A DNA stretch of 64,000 nucleotides from Candidatus Latescibacterota bacterium (GTDB lineage Bacteria > Latescibacterota > UBA2968 > UBA8231). This document shows positions 25,207 to 33,482 of this stretch, one piece after another. Where the stretch lies: contig JAJDYK010000176.1 of the NCBI GenBank assembly GCA_022825185.1, positions 1 to 64,000 of the forward strand, written 5' to 3'. The position numbers and the translations under genes are program-made. The notes under the pieces were generated by a model. The model searched no databases. It saw nothing but the letters and a program-made list of their open reading frames with translations, and was not told the DNA's origin. Every line of letters begins with the position of its first letter. Within the stretch, counting starts at the first letter, position 1.

Positions 25207-26527
25207 GGACTGCCGTTTTTAGGAGGCAGGGGAATGGAAGGCGGCTTGCACGACGGGCGCGTATGCGTCCCTGAGTGCAGGCCGATACAGTTTTGACGCG
25301 GCTAGACACAAGGGAGAGATTGTAATAATGCAACGCTCTTATCAGTATCGCCTCTACCCCAACGCCGAACAGGCCGCCGCCTTGGAAACGATTCTGTGCC
25401 AATCGCGCCTGCTGTACAACGAGGCGTTGGCACATCGCAGAGACGTGTATAAGCATACCGAGCAATCGGTGTCCTATGCCGATCAGTGGGACCGCTTCAG
25501 GGAGGATCGGAAGGCCCGTCTTGAAGACTTCGGGCTGCTGAATGCCACGGCCGTTCAGCAGCTTCTTAGACGCCTCGACAAGACGTTTCAGGCGTTCTTT
25601 CGTCGCATTAGAAACGGCGACAAGCCCGGCTTTCCACGCTTCAAGCCTGCCACGCGGTTCCGTTCTATGGAATACCGGTATGGCGACGGGTGCAAGCTCC
25701 AAGGAGCCGTCCGGTCGCAGGATTGCGGACGCGATGTGCTCTACTTCCAGCACGTCGGCCAGGTGCGCATTCGCCTCCACCGGCCGGTCCCCGAAGGATG
25801 CTTGAAACACGTTACCCTGACCCGCAAGACGGGGGGGCGCTGGTTGGTCTGTTTCGCTGGTGACGATGGGGTGGAGCCCCCGCCGTTGCGCACGGGGAAG
25901 GCCGTAGGGGTTGATAAAGGCTTGAGGTCCCTTCTGGCTTTCTCGGACGGCACGCGCATTGACAACCCCCGTTGGCTGCGCACGTCGTTGGCACGGCTCC
26001 GACGCGCCCAACGCTCGCTGGCGCGTAAGGCTAAGGGTGGCTCTAACCGCTACAAGCAGGCCCAGCGGGTGGCACGACTGCACGAGCGCATCGCCAACCA
26101 GCGCAAAGACTTTTGGCACAAGATAACCAACCGCTTGACCCAGACCTATGCGCTGGTCGCGGTGGAGGATTTTCCTCTGGGGTTTATCACCAAAAACAGA
26201 CACTTGGCATTGTCGGCCCACGACGCCGGATTGGGGATGTTCCAAGCTATGCTGGACTACAAGGCTGAAAGAGCCGGTTGCGCCGTCGTAGCTGTGGATC
26301 CCAAGCACACCTCGCAAGTCTGTTCCGGTTGCGGCCAGATGGCCAAGAAGTCGTTGCGTCAACGGTGGCATTCGTGTTCCTGCGGCGTCGAGTTAGACCG
26401 CGACGTGAATGCGGCTGTAAATATCTTGCACAAGGCCCGGTGCGGGCCGTTGGCCGTCAACGTGGACGCAGTAAGGTCGTACGTAGGCCAAGAAGCTGTT
26501 TGCGTTAGCTGACAGTAGTTCACTGCA
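25207..26527 (+). mobile_element. Orphan tnpB element of the IS200/IS605 (IS1341-like) type
   Basis: Limits are approximate. The left end lies after the ribosome site of the small membrane protein (25207) and before tnpB (25328); an imperfect hairpin at 25255-25271 could be a subterminal structure. The right end lies between the tnpB stop at 26512 and the symporter stop at 26528-26530. No tnpA (Y1 transposase) is present, so movement would need one supplied in trans. The insertion separates a symporter from its probable partner without damaging either. Confidence 0.7.
25328..26512 (+). CDS. tnpB: TnpB RNA-guided nuclease, apparently intact
   Basis: 394 residues, normal length. The helix-turn-helix/OrfB N-terminus is YQYRLYPNAEQAAALE. 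RuvC residues are visible: Asp196 in VGVDKGLRSL, Glu280 in AVEDFPLG and Asp359 in DRDVNAAVN. The zinc-ribbon region has Cys332 and Cys335 (CSGCGQ) but then Cys350 and Cys352 (CSCG), one residue closer than the usual CxxC. The start is preceded by AAGGGAGAG. TnpB proteins cut DNA guided by an omega RNA from the element's 3' end. An antisense open frame covers most of the gene and is a shadow. Confidence 0.92.
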   Translation: MQRSYQYRLYPNAEQAAALETILCQSRLLYNEALAHRRDVYKHTEQSVSYADQWDRFREDRKARLEDFGLLNATAVQQLLRRLDKTFQAFFRRIRNGDKPGFPRFKPATRFRSMEYRYGDGCKLQGAVRSQDCGRDVLYFQHVGQVRIRLHRPVPEGCLKHVTLTRKTGGRWLVCFAGDDGVEPPPLRTGKAVGVDKGLRSLLAFSDGTRIDNPRWLRTSLARLRRAQRSLARKAKGGSNRYKQAQRVARLHERIANQRKDFWHKITNRLTQTYALVAVEDFPLGFITKNRHLALSAHDAGLGMFQAMLDYKAERAGCAVVAVDPKHTSQVCSGCGQMAKKSLRQRWHSCSCGVELDRDVNAAVNILHKARCGPLAVNVDAVRSYVGQEAVCVS

Positions 26528-26532
26528 CTACT
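26514..26532 (+). other. Candidate right-end hairpin of the tnpB element
   Basis: AGTAG and CTACT flank a nine-base loop immediately after the tnpB stop and overlap the symporter's stop codon on the other strand. IS200/IS605 ends carry such subterminal hairpins, which also form the 3' part of the omega RNA. The stem is short, so this is tentative. Confidence 0.35.
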
Positions 26533-28069
26533 CCATGTTGCTAAAGTCTAGGGGGCGCGGCGGGTGCGAGCGCTGGGTGAGCGAGGCCACGACCAGCATG
26601 GCGAGGCCACCCAAGGCTAGGCTGGTAATCCCGACGAGGTTGGAGTTTTCGACCAGCGGTAACATAAAATCGGGCACTAAGTGCTGGTTTTCGTTCATGA
26701 TTAGGAAATTGAGGGGTACCAGCGCGCCCAGTATCAACGCGCAGTACGCACCTGGGGTATTGGCCTTTTTCCAGTACAGCCCCAAGGCTACGGTGCCGAC
26801 GCAGCCGGCGAAGTAGATGGTGCCGGTGACGTACATAAAGCGGAAGGCCGTCTCGGGAAGCTGGTAGAGTGCGCCGAAAATGGCCAAAAAGGCGGCGAGG
26901 ATGACGACGATGGCCCGAGTCCAGTAGATTTCGCGCTCGCTCGACAGCCCACCCCAAGTGCCGTCGGCCTCGCGCTCGCCGCCCGACTTGGCGAGCATGG
27001 CCTTGATCGGCGAGACCACGTCGCGGACGATGACGCCGCTCCAAGCCAGCAGGTAGCTGTCGTGGGTGGACATGAAGGCCGCGAACATCCCGGCCATGAG
27101 CAGACCCGCGATGCCGATGGGCAGGATTTTGCCGAGCATTTCGGGCATGGCGTAGTGGGGGTCGAGTTCGGGGTTGCCAAAATAGGCCAGCGCTGCGATA
27201 CCCCAAAACATCGGCACCATCGCCCGCCCCATGACCGTGCCCGCGGCGATCCAGAACACGCGGCGGGCCACCTTGGGGCTTTCGGCACTCAGCGGCCGCA
27301 TCATTTCGGGTTGCCAAACCACGCCGACTAGGCCGACGCAGAATAAAAATAAGATCATTGAGATGCCGTAGCCGGGATTGGCTATGGGGTCAAAGCCGAC
27401 ATCGCCTTTGTGGACTTGCACGGCTTGGACGAGGTTGTCCCAGCCGAGCTGGGGGTGATTGAGAATGATATACGTGCCAAAGAGAAACCCCAGTGCCAGC
27501 AGCACGAACTGGGCGAAGTCCGTCAGCACCACCGAGACCATGCCGCCCATCAGCGTGTAGAAGACGACGATGAGCAACATGCCGATCATGACGTAGTTGA
27601 CGTATTCCTTGTCGAGACCGGTGAAGCCGACGACGAATTTGCTGCCGAGGATTGGGAACAGCCCCATGTTGAGGGTACCGGCGAGAGTGAGGATAATGCC
27701 GCCGAGTAGGCGCACGCCGCGCGTGTATTTGAGTTCGTAGAACTCGGGCACGGTCATCACCTGCAAATGGCGCAGGCGGCTGACGATGAAGCCAGTGCGA
27801 CCGATGATCAGGGTGGTGATCAGGGCCATGAGGCCAAAGACGAAGGGCACAAAGCCGTACTTAAAGCCCTCCTCGGCCATGTACATGACCGTTACTAGCC
27901 CGAGGCCGGTCGAGACCATTGTGGCGACGGCCATGTGGGTTTTGAGGCCGCGGCCAGCGACGAGGAAATCGGAGATGCCTTTGATGGCACCTCGGGCCAA
28001 CGTGCCAGCGACAATGGTGCCGCCGACATAGATGAGGACGATGGCGTAGTCAATCCAACTCAGGTGCAT
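26528..28069 (-). CDS. Sodium:solute symporter family transporter
   Basis: 513 residues from an ATG preceded by AAGGAGTACCT; the frame stays open for another 127 codons upstream but that part is not protein-like. About 13 hydrophobic segments. Family landmarks: SDFLVAGRGLKTHMAVATM near the start, FYTLMGGMVSVVLTDFAQF (the sodium-site TM5 region) and FMSTHDSYLLAWSGVIVRDV (TM8). SSS transporters import sugars, amino acids, osmolytes or organic acids with Na+. A tnpB element sits immediately past its stop; the next gene downstream would otherwise be the 59-residue membrane protein. Confidence 0.92.
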   Translation of the reverse strand: MHLSWIDYAIVLIYVGGTIVAGTLARGAIKGISDFLVAGRGLKTHMAVATMVSTGLGLVTVMYMAEEGFKYGFVPFVFGLMALITTLIIGRTGFIVSRLRHLQVMTVPEFYELKYTRGVRLLGGIILTLAGTLNMGLFPILGSKFVVGFTGLDKEYVNYVMIGMLLIVVFYTLMGGMVSVVLTDFAQFVLLALGFLFGTYIILNHPQLGWDNLVQAVQVHKGDVGFDPIANPGYGISMILFLFCVGLVGVVWQPEMMRPLSAESPKVARRVFWIAAGTVMGRAMVPMFWGIAALAYFGNPELDPHYAMPEMLGKILPIGIAGLLMAGMFAAFMSTHDSYLLAWSGVIVRDVVSPIKAMLAKSGGEREADGTWGGLSSEREIYWTRAIVVILAAFLAIFGALYQLPETAFRFMYVTGTIYFAGCVGTVALGLYWKKANTPGAYCALILGALVPLNFLIMNENQHLVPDFMLPLVENSNLVGITSLALGGLAMLVVASLTQRSHPPRPLDFSNME

Positions 28070-28104
28070 AGGTACTCCTTGAGATGCGGTGAATGAGCGG
28101 CCTA

Positions 28105-28132
28105 ATATAACTCTTAGGTCGCGCCTGTTAAA
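28105..28132 (-). promoter_or_regulatory. Promoter of the symporter gene
   Basis: On the minus strand TTAACA, 16 bases, TATATT (each five of six to consensus), about 35 bases before the symporter start. Position may be off by one base. On the plus strand a TTGACA lies nearby in the same divergent gap and could serve the Uma2 gene, but its -10 partner is poor. Confidence 0.5.
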
Positions 28133-28253
28133 CCCTATCACCTCATTTTGACAGGGGCAGTCGAGGGCGTTAATTAGGTGATAAGTTGTCTTTGGGAGCG
28201 CAGGCGTCCTTGGGATGCTAGGCGTTGATTTGGTAGAAGAAAGGAAAAATTCC

Positions 28254-29240
28254 ATGGCGGAAAGAAGCGTTGCAGAGGCTTTAGCCGACGAGGGGGCGGT
28301 GTTGTACACACCCGATGGCCAGCGGCTGGTGTTCCCCGGCTGCCACGCCAAGCGCGTATCCGCGGCTGAGATCGAAACGTACGAAGGTCGCTTTGAGTAT
28401 TGGGACGGGCCGACCGAAACTCTAATTGTGGCCGACGATGACGCGGGCATCGTCAGTGCCGATCACGAGTTGCCAGCGCAGTATCTGGCGCAACTAACCC
28501 AACAGCTCGCCGATGAGTGCGGGGCGCATTTCATGGCGTTTGGCACTACGAGCATCTGGCGGCTGGACGACGCGGGCCGCTACGAAGCCATTTTGCGGCC
28601 CGATCAGTTCATCTACTTGCGTCCGCACGAGGCTTGGCTGCCGGATCACCTAGGGCTGAAGTTGGGCATTCACTCCTTGCCGGACGTGGTTTTGGAAGTG
28701 GATCACACTACGGATATTCGGCAGAGTAAGTTGCAAAAGTATCAGGCATGGGGGTTCCCGGAGCTATGGGTAGAGGTGCCGGATGCGTTCACGCCGTATC
28801 GCCGGGCGGGTGCGCCGGGGCTGAGGATTCGCGTGTGGGAGGAGGGGCGGTATCGGCAGGTGGAGGCGAGTCGGGCGTTTGCGGGTTGGACGGCCGAAGA
28901 GATTCACGCGGCACTGAACGAGAGGGAGGGCTGGTCGGCGGCGACGATTGACGCCTTGTTGCGCGTGGCCAAGTACCTGACCAAGCAGTTGGGCACGGCT
29001 GGTCCAGAGGGTTCGGCACGGTTGTCGAGGCACCGCGCCGAAGGTCGCGCCGAGGGTGAGCGGGCGTTGTTGTGCCGCCTAGCGGCGCAAAGGTTCGGCG
29101 ACGAGGTGGCTGCGAGTTTGGGGGGCTTGTTGGTGGGCTGGGCGAGTGAGGATTTAGTGCAGGTGGGTGATTGGATCGTTGAGTGCGCCAGCGGCGACGA
29201 GCTGTTGCGGCGGGTGCGGGAGACGAGCATAGGGTCTTAA
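28254..29240 (+). CDS. Uma2 family (DUF820) restriction-endonuclease-fold protein
   Basis: 328 residues from ATG 28254 (AAAGGAAAAATTCC upstream). Uma2 proteins have a PD-(D/E)xK nuclease fold. The core is visible in LPDVVLEVDHTTDIRQSKLQ followed by YQAWGFPELWVEVPD, with acidic residues and a Lys in the usual order. The C-terminal RAEGRAEGERALL helical region is also typical. These proteins are abundant in cyanobacteria and other environmental bacteria and are thought to be linked to mobile DNA; function unknown. It is transcribed divergently from the symporter. Confidence 0.85.
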   Translation: MAERSVAEALADEGAVLYTPDGQRLVFPGCHAKRVSAAEIETYEGRFEYWDGPTETLIVADDDAGIVSADHELPAQYLAQLTQQLADECGAHFMAFGTTSIWRLDDAGRYEAILRPDQFIYLRPHEAWLPDHLGLKLGIHSLPDVVLEVDHTTDIRQSKLQKYQAWGFPELWVEVPDAFTPYRRAGAPGLRIRVWEEGRYRQVEASRAFAGWTAEEIHAALNEREGWSAATIDALLRVAKYLTKQLGTAGPEGSARLSRHRAEGRAEGERALLCRLAAQRFGDEVAASLGGLLVGWASEDLVQVGDWIVECASGDELLRRVRETSIGS

Positions 29241-29256
29241 AACTTCAGGAGGAAGC

Positions 29257-29682
29257 ATGACAAAATGGATGCAATGCGGGTTGTGGGTCGCGGCCCTGTT
29301 GTGGGCCGGTTGCGGGGGCGATGACTCGACGGTGGGGCCGGACGAGAGTGCCATCGAGGGCAGTCGCACGGAAGCTACTCTTGCAGAGGTCAGCGAAGTA
29401 TTTGCGGTTAGTTGCGCCTTTTCGGGCTGTCACGGCGGAGAGGAGCTTGCGGCCGGTTTGTCGCTGGAGGGCGACTTTGCCGGGCGCATCGTCGGCGTCG
29501 CCAGTGAGCAGCGGTCCGATTTCAAGCTAGTCGATCCGGGCAATCCCAATAAGTCGTACCTGCTGATGAAGGTGCGCGGCGACGACGAAATCATCAGTCT
29601 GCAAATGCCGCCGGGCAATCCGTTGCCCGCCGAGCAGGTGGAGATAATCCGCGCGTGGATCGCCAGCGGGGCGAAAGAATAA
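29257..29682 (+). CDS. Cytochrome c-like lipoprotein with CX4CH haem motif
   Basis: 141 residues; AGGAGGAA lies six to eight bases before ATG 29257. Lipobox LLWAGCGG. The single domain has FAVSCAFSGCHGGEELAAG (CX4CH, as in planctomycete-type cytochrome c domains), then VDPGNPNKSYLLMKVRG and LQMPPGNPLPAEQVEIIRAWI, where the Met of MPPG is the likely distal haem ligand. It probably carries electrons in the periplasm. Its stop overlaps the ATG of the next gene by one base. Confidence 0.85.
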   Translation: MTKWMQCGLWVAALLWAGCGGDDSTVGPDESAIEGSRTEATLAEVSEVFAVSCAFSGCHGGEELAAGLSLEGDFAGRIVGVASEQRSDFKLVDPGNPNKSYLLMKVRGDDEIISLQMPPGNPLPAEQVEIIRAWIASGAKE

Positions 29683-30719
29683 TGCCGGTTTTTTCTCCGT
29701 CGTCCTTGACCGAAATTACTGCGTCCATTTTTGCCGCGGCTGGAATGCGCGCTGACGAGGCGCGCGTGGTCGCTGAATTGCTCGTCGAGGCCAATCTCGT
29801 CGGTCACGATTCGCACGGCGTCATCCGCATTCCCCAGTACTTGGGCCAAGCCGAAGCCGGCGACATCGTGCCAGACGCCACGGTTGAAGTCGTGCACGAG
29901 GCTCCGACGCTCGCCGTGCTCGACGCGCATTGGGGCTTTGGGCAGGTGGCGATGAGTCGCGGTGTGGACATGGCTCTAGAGAAGGCGCGGGCTACGGGCA
30001 TGGCCGCTATCTCCGTCCGCCAAGCCAATCACGTCGGTCGTCTCGGCAGCTATGTGGAGCGCATTGCCGAAGAGACTGCTATTGCCCTGATGTTTGTCAA
30101 CGGCGCGCCGGTCTGTCGCATGGCCCCGTGGGGCGGGCGCGAGGCGCGGCACGGCACTAATCCAATCGCCATGGGGTTTCCGTCGCGCAGCGGCCCGCCA
30201 GTCGTCCTCGACATGACTACGTCGGCGGTGGCCGAGGGTAAGGTGCGGGTGCAGCGCAATCGCGGGGCCGAGGTACCCGACGGCTGGCTGCTCGACGCGG
30301 AGGGGCAGCCGACCAACGATCCCAACACGCTGTACGCCGATCCGCCCGGTACCATCCTGCCCTTGGGCGGCAGTCTTGGCCACAAGGGCTACGGCCTCAA
30401 CGTGGGGGTCGAGCTGTTGGCCGGTGCATTGGCTGGGGCTGGCTGCATAGGTCAGGATCGGCGCTTCCGCAACGGGGCATTGCTGTTGGTGCTTGACGTG
30501 GAAAAGCTGGTGGGATTAGATGCGTATTTCGCCGAGGCGGACACGTATATCGAGTTTGTCAAATCTGCGGCTACGGCACCGGGCGTCGAGGCGATCTTGA
30601 TGCCTGGGGACAGTGAGCGGGCGATGGCAGAGAAGCGGAAGGTGGAGGGGATCTTTGTGGAGGACGAGACGTGGGCGCAGATTGTGGCGAGTGCGGCGAA
30701 GGTGGGGGTTGAGATTTGA
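29682..30719 (+). CDS. Malate/L-lactate/ureidoglycolate-type dehydrogenase (Ldh2 family)
   Basis: 345 residues from ATG 29682, which overlaps the preceding stop (TAATG). NAD(P)-dependent oxidoreductases of the Ldh2/YlbC fold act on 2-hydroxy acids such as malate, lactate, ureidoglycolate or diketogulonate. Family signatures: VGHDSHGVIRIPQYLG with the catalytic His, SVRQANHVGRLGSYVE, HGTNPIAMGFPS, VLDMTTSAVAEGKV and GHKGYGLNVGVELLAG. Its last 54 codons are repeated as a fragment at 33963-34124. Substrate not decided; fine family assignment. Confidence 0.9.
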   Translation: MPVFSPSSLTEITASIFAAAGMRADEARVVAELLVEANLVGHDSHGVIRIPQYLGQAEAGDIVPDATVEVVHEAPTLAVLDAHWGFGQVAMSRGVDMALEKARATGMAAISVRQANHVGRLGSYVERIAEETAIALMFVNGAPVCRMAPWGGREARHGTNPIAMGFPSRSGPPVVLDMTTSAVAEGKVRVQRNRGAEVPDGWLLDAEGQPTNDPNTLYADPPGTILPLGGSLGHKGYGLNVGVELLAGALAGAGCIGQDRRFRNGALLLVLDVEKLVGLDAYFAEADTYIEFVKSAATAPGVEAILMPGDSERAMAEKRKVEGIFVEDETWAQIVASAAKVGVEI

Positions 30720-30864
30720 GGTGGGAAGATACACGCGTTATTTTTTATTTACGATGTTACAAACGTGTTCGCCCAGATGCTTCTAGGTTTTTCTTGAACA
30801 CGCTGACTGCTTAAAGGCGGATCAACCCGTTTCTTGAGTACATAGCCCAAAGGAAAATAATGTT
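30720..30864 (+). other. Leader region of protease gene 1
   Basis: 145 bases with no gene. It is repeated almost exactly at 34125-34269 before protease gene 2, including an AT-rich segment and AAAGGAAAAT near the start codon. An inverted pair CGTGTTC / GAACACG occurs here but is broken by one change in the second copy, so I do not claim a conserved hairpin. It presumably holds the promoter. Confidence 0.5.
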
Positions 30865-32961
30865 ATGAAAAATGCAATCGTATGTTTCATCGGCTTAGTA
30901 TTCGTCGTCTCCGTATCGGCAGAGTCGTTGCTTGAGGGGCGGGTGCGGTTGGAGTCGGGAGAGCCCGTGGCCGACGCGCAGGTGCGGCTGTTTGATATGA
31001 GCGACCTGCGGCAGGGGGCGATAGCTCGCGCCCAGACTGATGGCAGGGGGTATTTCGCGTTGCCGTTAGCGGCGTTGGGGGGAAGAGCGCTGCCGGCGCG
31101 GTTCGCGTTGGGGTCGAATTACCCTAATCCGTTCAATCCCTCGACGATCATTCCCTATCAACTAGCGGCTTCGGCTGCGGTGCGTCTGGAGGTGTTCAAC
31201 CTGTTAGGGCAGCGCATTGCGACATTGGTGGATGGGGAGCGTGCGGCGGGCTTTCACACGGCGACTTGGACGGCTACGGATGCAGCGGGTCGGGCTGTGG
31301 GGGCGGGGGTGTATATCTACCGGATGACGGTGGGTGCGGCGAGTCAGACCGGCCGGATGGTGCTGATTGACGGGCAGGCGGGTGTCGCGGCTGCTTCTGG
31401 TTGGCCCAGTGCGGCTTTGGGCGGTGATCCCAATCGAGGGGTTGAGGTGTATGGGTTGATCGTTTCGGGTGAGGGGTTGGTTCCCTATGTGGATTCGGCT
31501 TTTCGGGTTGAAGCGGGCATGGCTCCGGTGGAGTTAGTGGTGTCGGAGGGACAGCATCCGGCGGGTAAGGCCACGGACGACGGTCTTGGCGGTCTGTTCG
31601 ACGCGTTCAACGAGCAGCAGGAAGACGCGCCCGTGACCATTCCCGACGCCAAGCTGCGGGCGGCGGTTACAGCGGCGCTGGGTAAGGCGAGGGGTGCAAC
31701 GATTACCGGGGCTGAAATGAAGACTTTGACCTTCTTGAACAAATGGAACAGTGGCATTCGCGATTTGAAGGGGTTAGAGTCTGCCACCAATCTGAAAATC
31801 CTGAGTATTGGTGGGAACGCCATCTCGGACGTGTCGCCGCTGAGAAATCTGACCAATCTGAAAATCCTGAATCTTGGTGAGAACAACATCTCGGATGTGT
31901 CGCCGCTGAGAAATCTGACCAATCTGAAAATCCTGGGTCTTGATTGGAACGCTATCTCGGATGTGTCGCCGCTGAGAAACTTGACCAATCTGAAAAACCT
32001 GAATCTTCGGTTCAACTTCCTGAATATCCCCTCCATCAACGATCATATTCCTGCCCTTAAAAGGAGCGGGGTTGCTGTAACCTTTGGCCCGTTGCACTTC
32101 CGCGAGGGTCCCTTCGACATCGAACTCGTTTTCCTCGACGACCACTTCCCTGAAAGACAGAAGCGGAGAGTCCGATATGCCGCCCGGCGCTGGATGTCAA
32201 TTATTAGAGAGGACTTGCCGGACTATACACTTACTCAGGGCGGGGAGGGGAGGTGCGGCGATCATTCGTATGAGATTACTTCTGGGGAGCGAATAGACGA
32301 CTTACGGATCTATATAGTTGGCTTCGACGACTACGACAGTGCCCCAGGAGGGTGGGCTAGCCCACACATGTTACGCGAGACTTCCCTGCTGCCCATCTCA
32401 GGATGTATGGCCCTCAATAATAGATTCACTGATCCTGTATATTTTCTTGATACAGCCTTGCACGAAATAGGGCATGTTCTAGGGTTCGGGACGATCTGGG
32501 ACGATCTCGGTTTCCTCCAGAATCCGTCTCAGAACAATCCGAATGCCGACACGCACTTCAACGGCCCGCTGGCGATTGCCGCCTTTGACGCCGCGGGAGG
32601 ATCGAGTCACACGGGAGGGAAGGTGCCGGTTCGGAATGATGGAAATCCTAGGTCTGCGGACTCTCACTGGAGATTCTCTGTGTTTGGTGACGAACTCATG
32701 GCAGCGGGAACAGGGGTGTCATCGGTCTCTGAAGCACATTATAAGTCAAATTATGCGCTGAGCGCGATCACGATTCAGTCCTTGGCCGATCTCGGCTACG
32801 TCGTCGATGTCACGCAGGCGGACCCATATACCCTGCCTAGTGCCGCCGCAAAGGCCAGTGCGAAGATCGCAGCTTCATCTACTCATACGCACGGCGAACA
32901 TCGGGAGCCGATGTACGTAGTTGACCCGCAGGGCCGCATCGTCCGCACCATAAGCCCCTGA
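30865..32961 (+). CDS. Secreted LRR/leishmanolysin-like metalloprotease, copy 1
   Basis: 698 residues. Signal peptide 1-19. Carboxypeptidase-regulatory-like domain about 20-70 (LLEGRVRLESGEPVADAQVR). A sorting-type (type A/FlgD-like) domain at 80-165 carries NYPNPFNPSTIIPYQL and LEVFNLLGQRIATL; normally this sits at the C-terminus. Internalin-like LRRs at about 305-385 (22-residue repeat, NLTNLKILNLGENNISDVSP). Metalloprotease domain about 415-665: HEIGHVLGFG at 533-542, third His in SADSHWRF (601) and ELMAAG Met-turn at 610, the order found in peptidase M8. Conserved tail YVVDPQGRIVRTISP. Likely exported and proteolytic; the target is unknown. Confidence 0.82.
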   Translation: MKNAIVCFIGLVFVVSVSAESLLEGRVRLESGEPVADAQVRLFDMSDLRQGAIARAQTDGRGYFALPLAALGGRALPARFALGSNYPNPFNPSTIIPYQLAASAAVRLEVFNLLGQRIATLVDGERAAGFHTATWTATDAAGRAVGAGVYIYRMTVGAASQTGRMVLIDGQAGVAAASGWPSAALGGDPNRGVEVYGLIVSGEGLVPYVDSAFRVEAGMAPVELVVSEGQHPAGKATDDGLGGLFDAFNEQQEDAPVTIPDAKLRAAVTAALGKARGATITGAEMKTLTFLNKWNSGIRDLKGLESATNLKILSIGGNAISDVSPLRNLTNLKILNLGENNISDVSPLRNLTNLKILGLDWNAISDVSPLRNLTNLKNLNLRFNFLNIPSINDHIPALKRSGVAVTFGPLHFREGPFDIELVFLDDHFPERQKRRVRYAARRWMSIIREDLPDYTLTQGGEGRCGDHSYEITSGERIDDLRIYIVGFDDYDSAPGGWASPHMLRETSLLPISGCMALNNRFTDPVYFLDTALHEIGHVLGFGTIWDDLGFLQNPSQNNPNADTHFNGPLAIAAFDAAGGSSHTGGKVPVRNDGNPRSADSHWRFSVFGDELMAAGTGVSSVSEAHYKSNYALSAITIQSLADLGYVVDVTQADPYTLPSAAAKASAKIAASSTHTHGEHREPMYVVDPQGRIVRTISP
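31789..32016 (+). repeat. 66-base tandem repeats encoding LRRs, gene 1
   Basis: About three and a half in-frame 66-base units (core AATCTGACCAATCTGAAAAT) encoding 22-residue leucine-rich repeats. The units are near-identical in DNA, so copy number may be unstable. Confidence 0.8.
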
Positions 32962-33038
32962 AATGCACTAGTGGGTACGATAGTCTGGGACCAAGAGACT
33001 GGCGAGCAGCACGGACGCCATAGGGGCGACCAGCCACC

Positions 33039-33143
33039 TTACCACTCCTGCCTGAGCCGGTCCAGCAGGCGGCCCAGTTGTCCGACCAAGTAAAGCGGCA
33101 GCGAGAGCAAGGTCATTTCCACGCGCTGCCGCGTTCCGACCCT
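33039..33143 (-). pseudogene. C-terminal remnant of AAA/DUF4143 ATPase
   Basis: On the minus strand reads EMTLLSLPLYLVGQLGRLLD and RLRQEW then stop, matching the last 35 codons of the ATPase gene at 37047-38423. Similarity stops near 33143. The rest of 32962-33273 (no gene) holds a short copy of the protease 3' flank and, from 33144, about 130 bases in which I see nothing. Confidence 0.8.
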
Positions 33144-33273
33144 CGGCCAAGTCAGTACCCCGCGCCGATCAAGGCCGCCGCTCCAGTAGGTCGCGGTTGT
33201 TTTGGAGGGGGCTTCGTGCTAAATTTTCTTTGTCAGTCAATGAGCATGGCTTGCCGCTTAAGGAGAATAAAAA

Positions 33274-33480
33274 ATGATCGATTCCAGAACGCTGCGGGAA
33301 ATTCAAGGAGCACCGGTCGAAGAGCGCCTTCATTTGATTGAGATCATTCTCCAGTCTCTCAAAAAGGACATAGAGACAACCTCGCCTGTACCGAAGAAAA
33401 TGTTCACTGTGCGTAAATTTAGTTTGGGTGCAGAGGTCCATGCAGACCGCGATCAATTGTATAACGAAAGAACAATCTGA
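33274..33480 (+). CDS. Addiction-module antitoxin-like protein
   Basis: 68 residues with TTAAGGAGAA upstream. The N-terminus TLREIQGAPVEERLHLIEII resembles DUF2281/addiction-module antitoxins that pair with PIN toxins; the C-terminal half is basic and probably wraps the toxin. The PIN gene starts two bases after its stop. Base composition is more AT-rich than the neighbouring genes, which suggests transfer. It lies exactly between the two units of duplication II. Confidence 0.7.
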   Translation: MIDSRTLREIQGAPVEERLHLIEIILQSLKKDIETTSPVPKKMFTVRKFSLGAEVHADRDQLYNERTI

Positions 33481-33482
33481 TT

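Larger units (their letters stand above)
30563..33143. repeat. Large direct repeat, unit 1 of duplication II
   Basis: Runs from inside the dehydrogenase 3' end through the leader, protease gene 1 and into a truncated 3' end of the AAA/DUF4143 ATPase gene. It corresponds to 33966-37143. Flanks are above 90% alike by eye; the middle differs because gene 2 has extra domains. Confidence 0.85.

Noticed and set aside
25202..26371. 389-codon open frame on the minus strand opposite tnpB
   Set aside because: It is exactly antisense to an intact tnpB with all catalytic motifs; the translation is rich in Arg, Pro and Ser with no domain. A shadow of GC-rich coding.
28070..28450. 127-codon upstream extension of the sodium:solute symporter
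   Set aside because: Antisense to the start of the Uma2 gene, spans the symporter's own promoter, and a good ribosome site precedes the internal ATG.
30720..30864. Conserved regulatory hairpin in the protease leader
   Set aside because: The CGTGTTC/GAACACG pairing is broken in the second copy without a compensating change.
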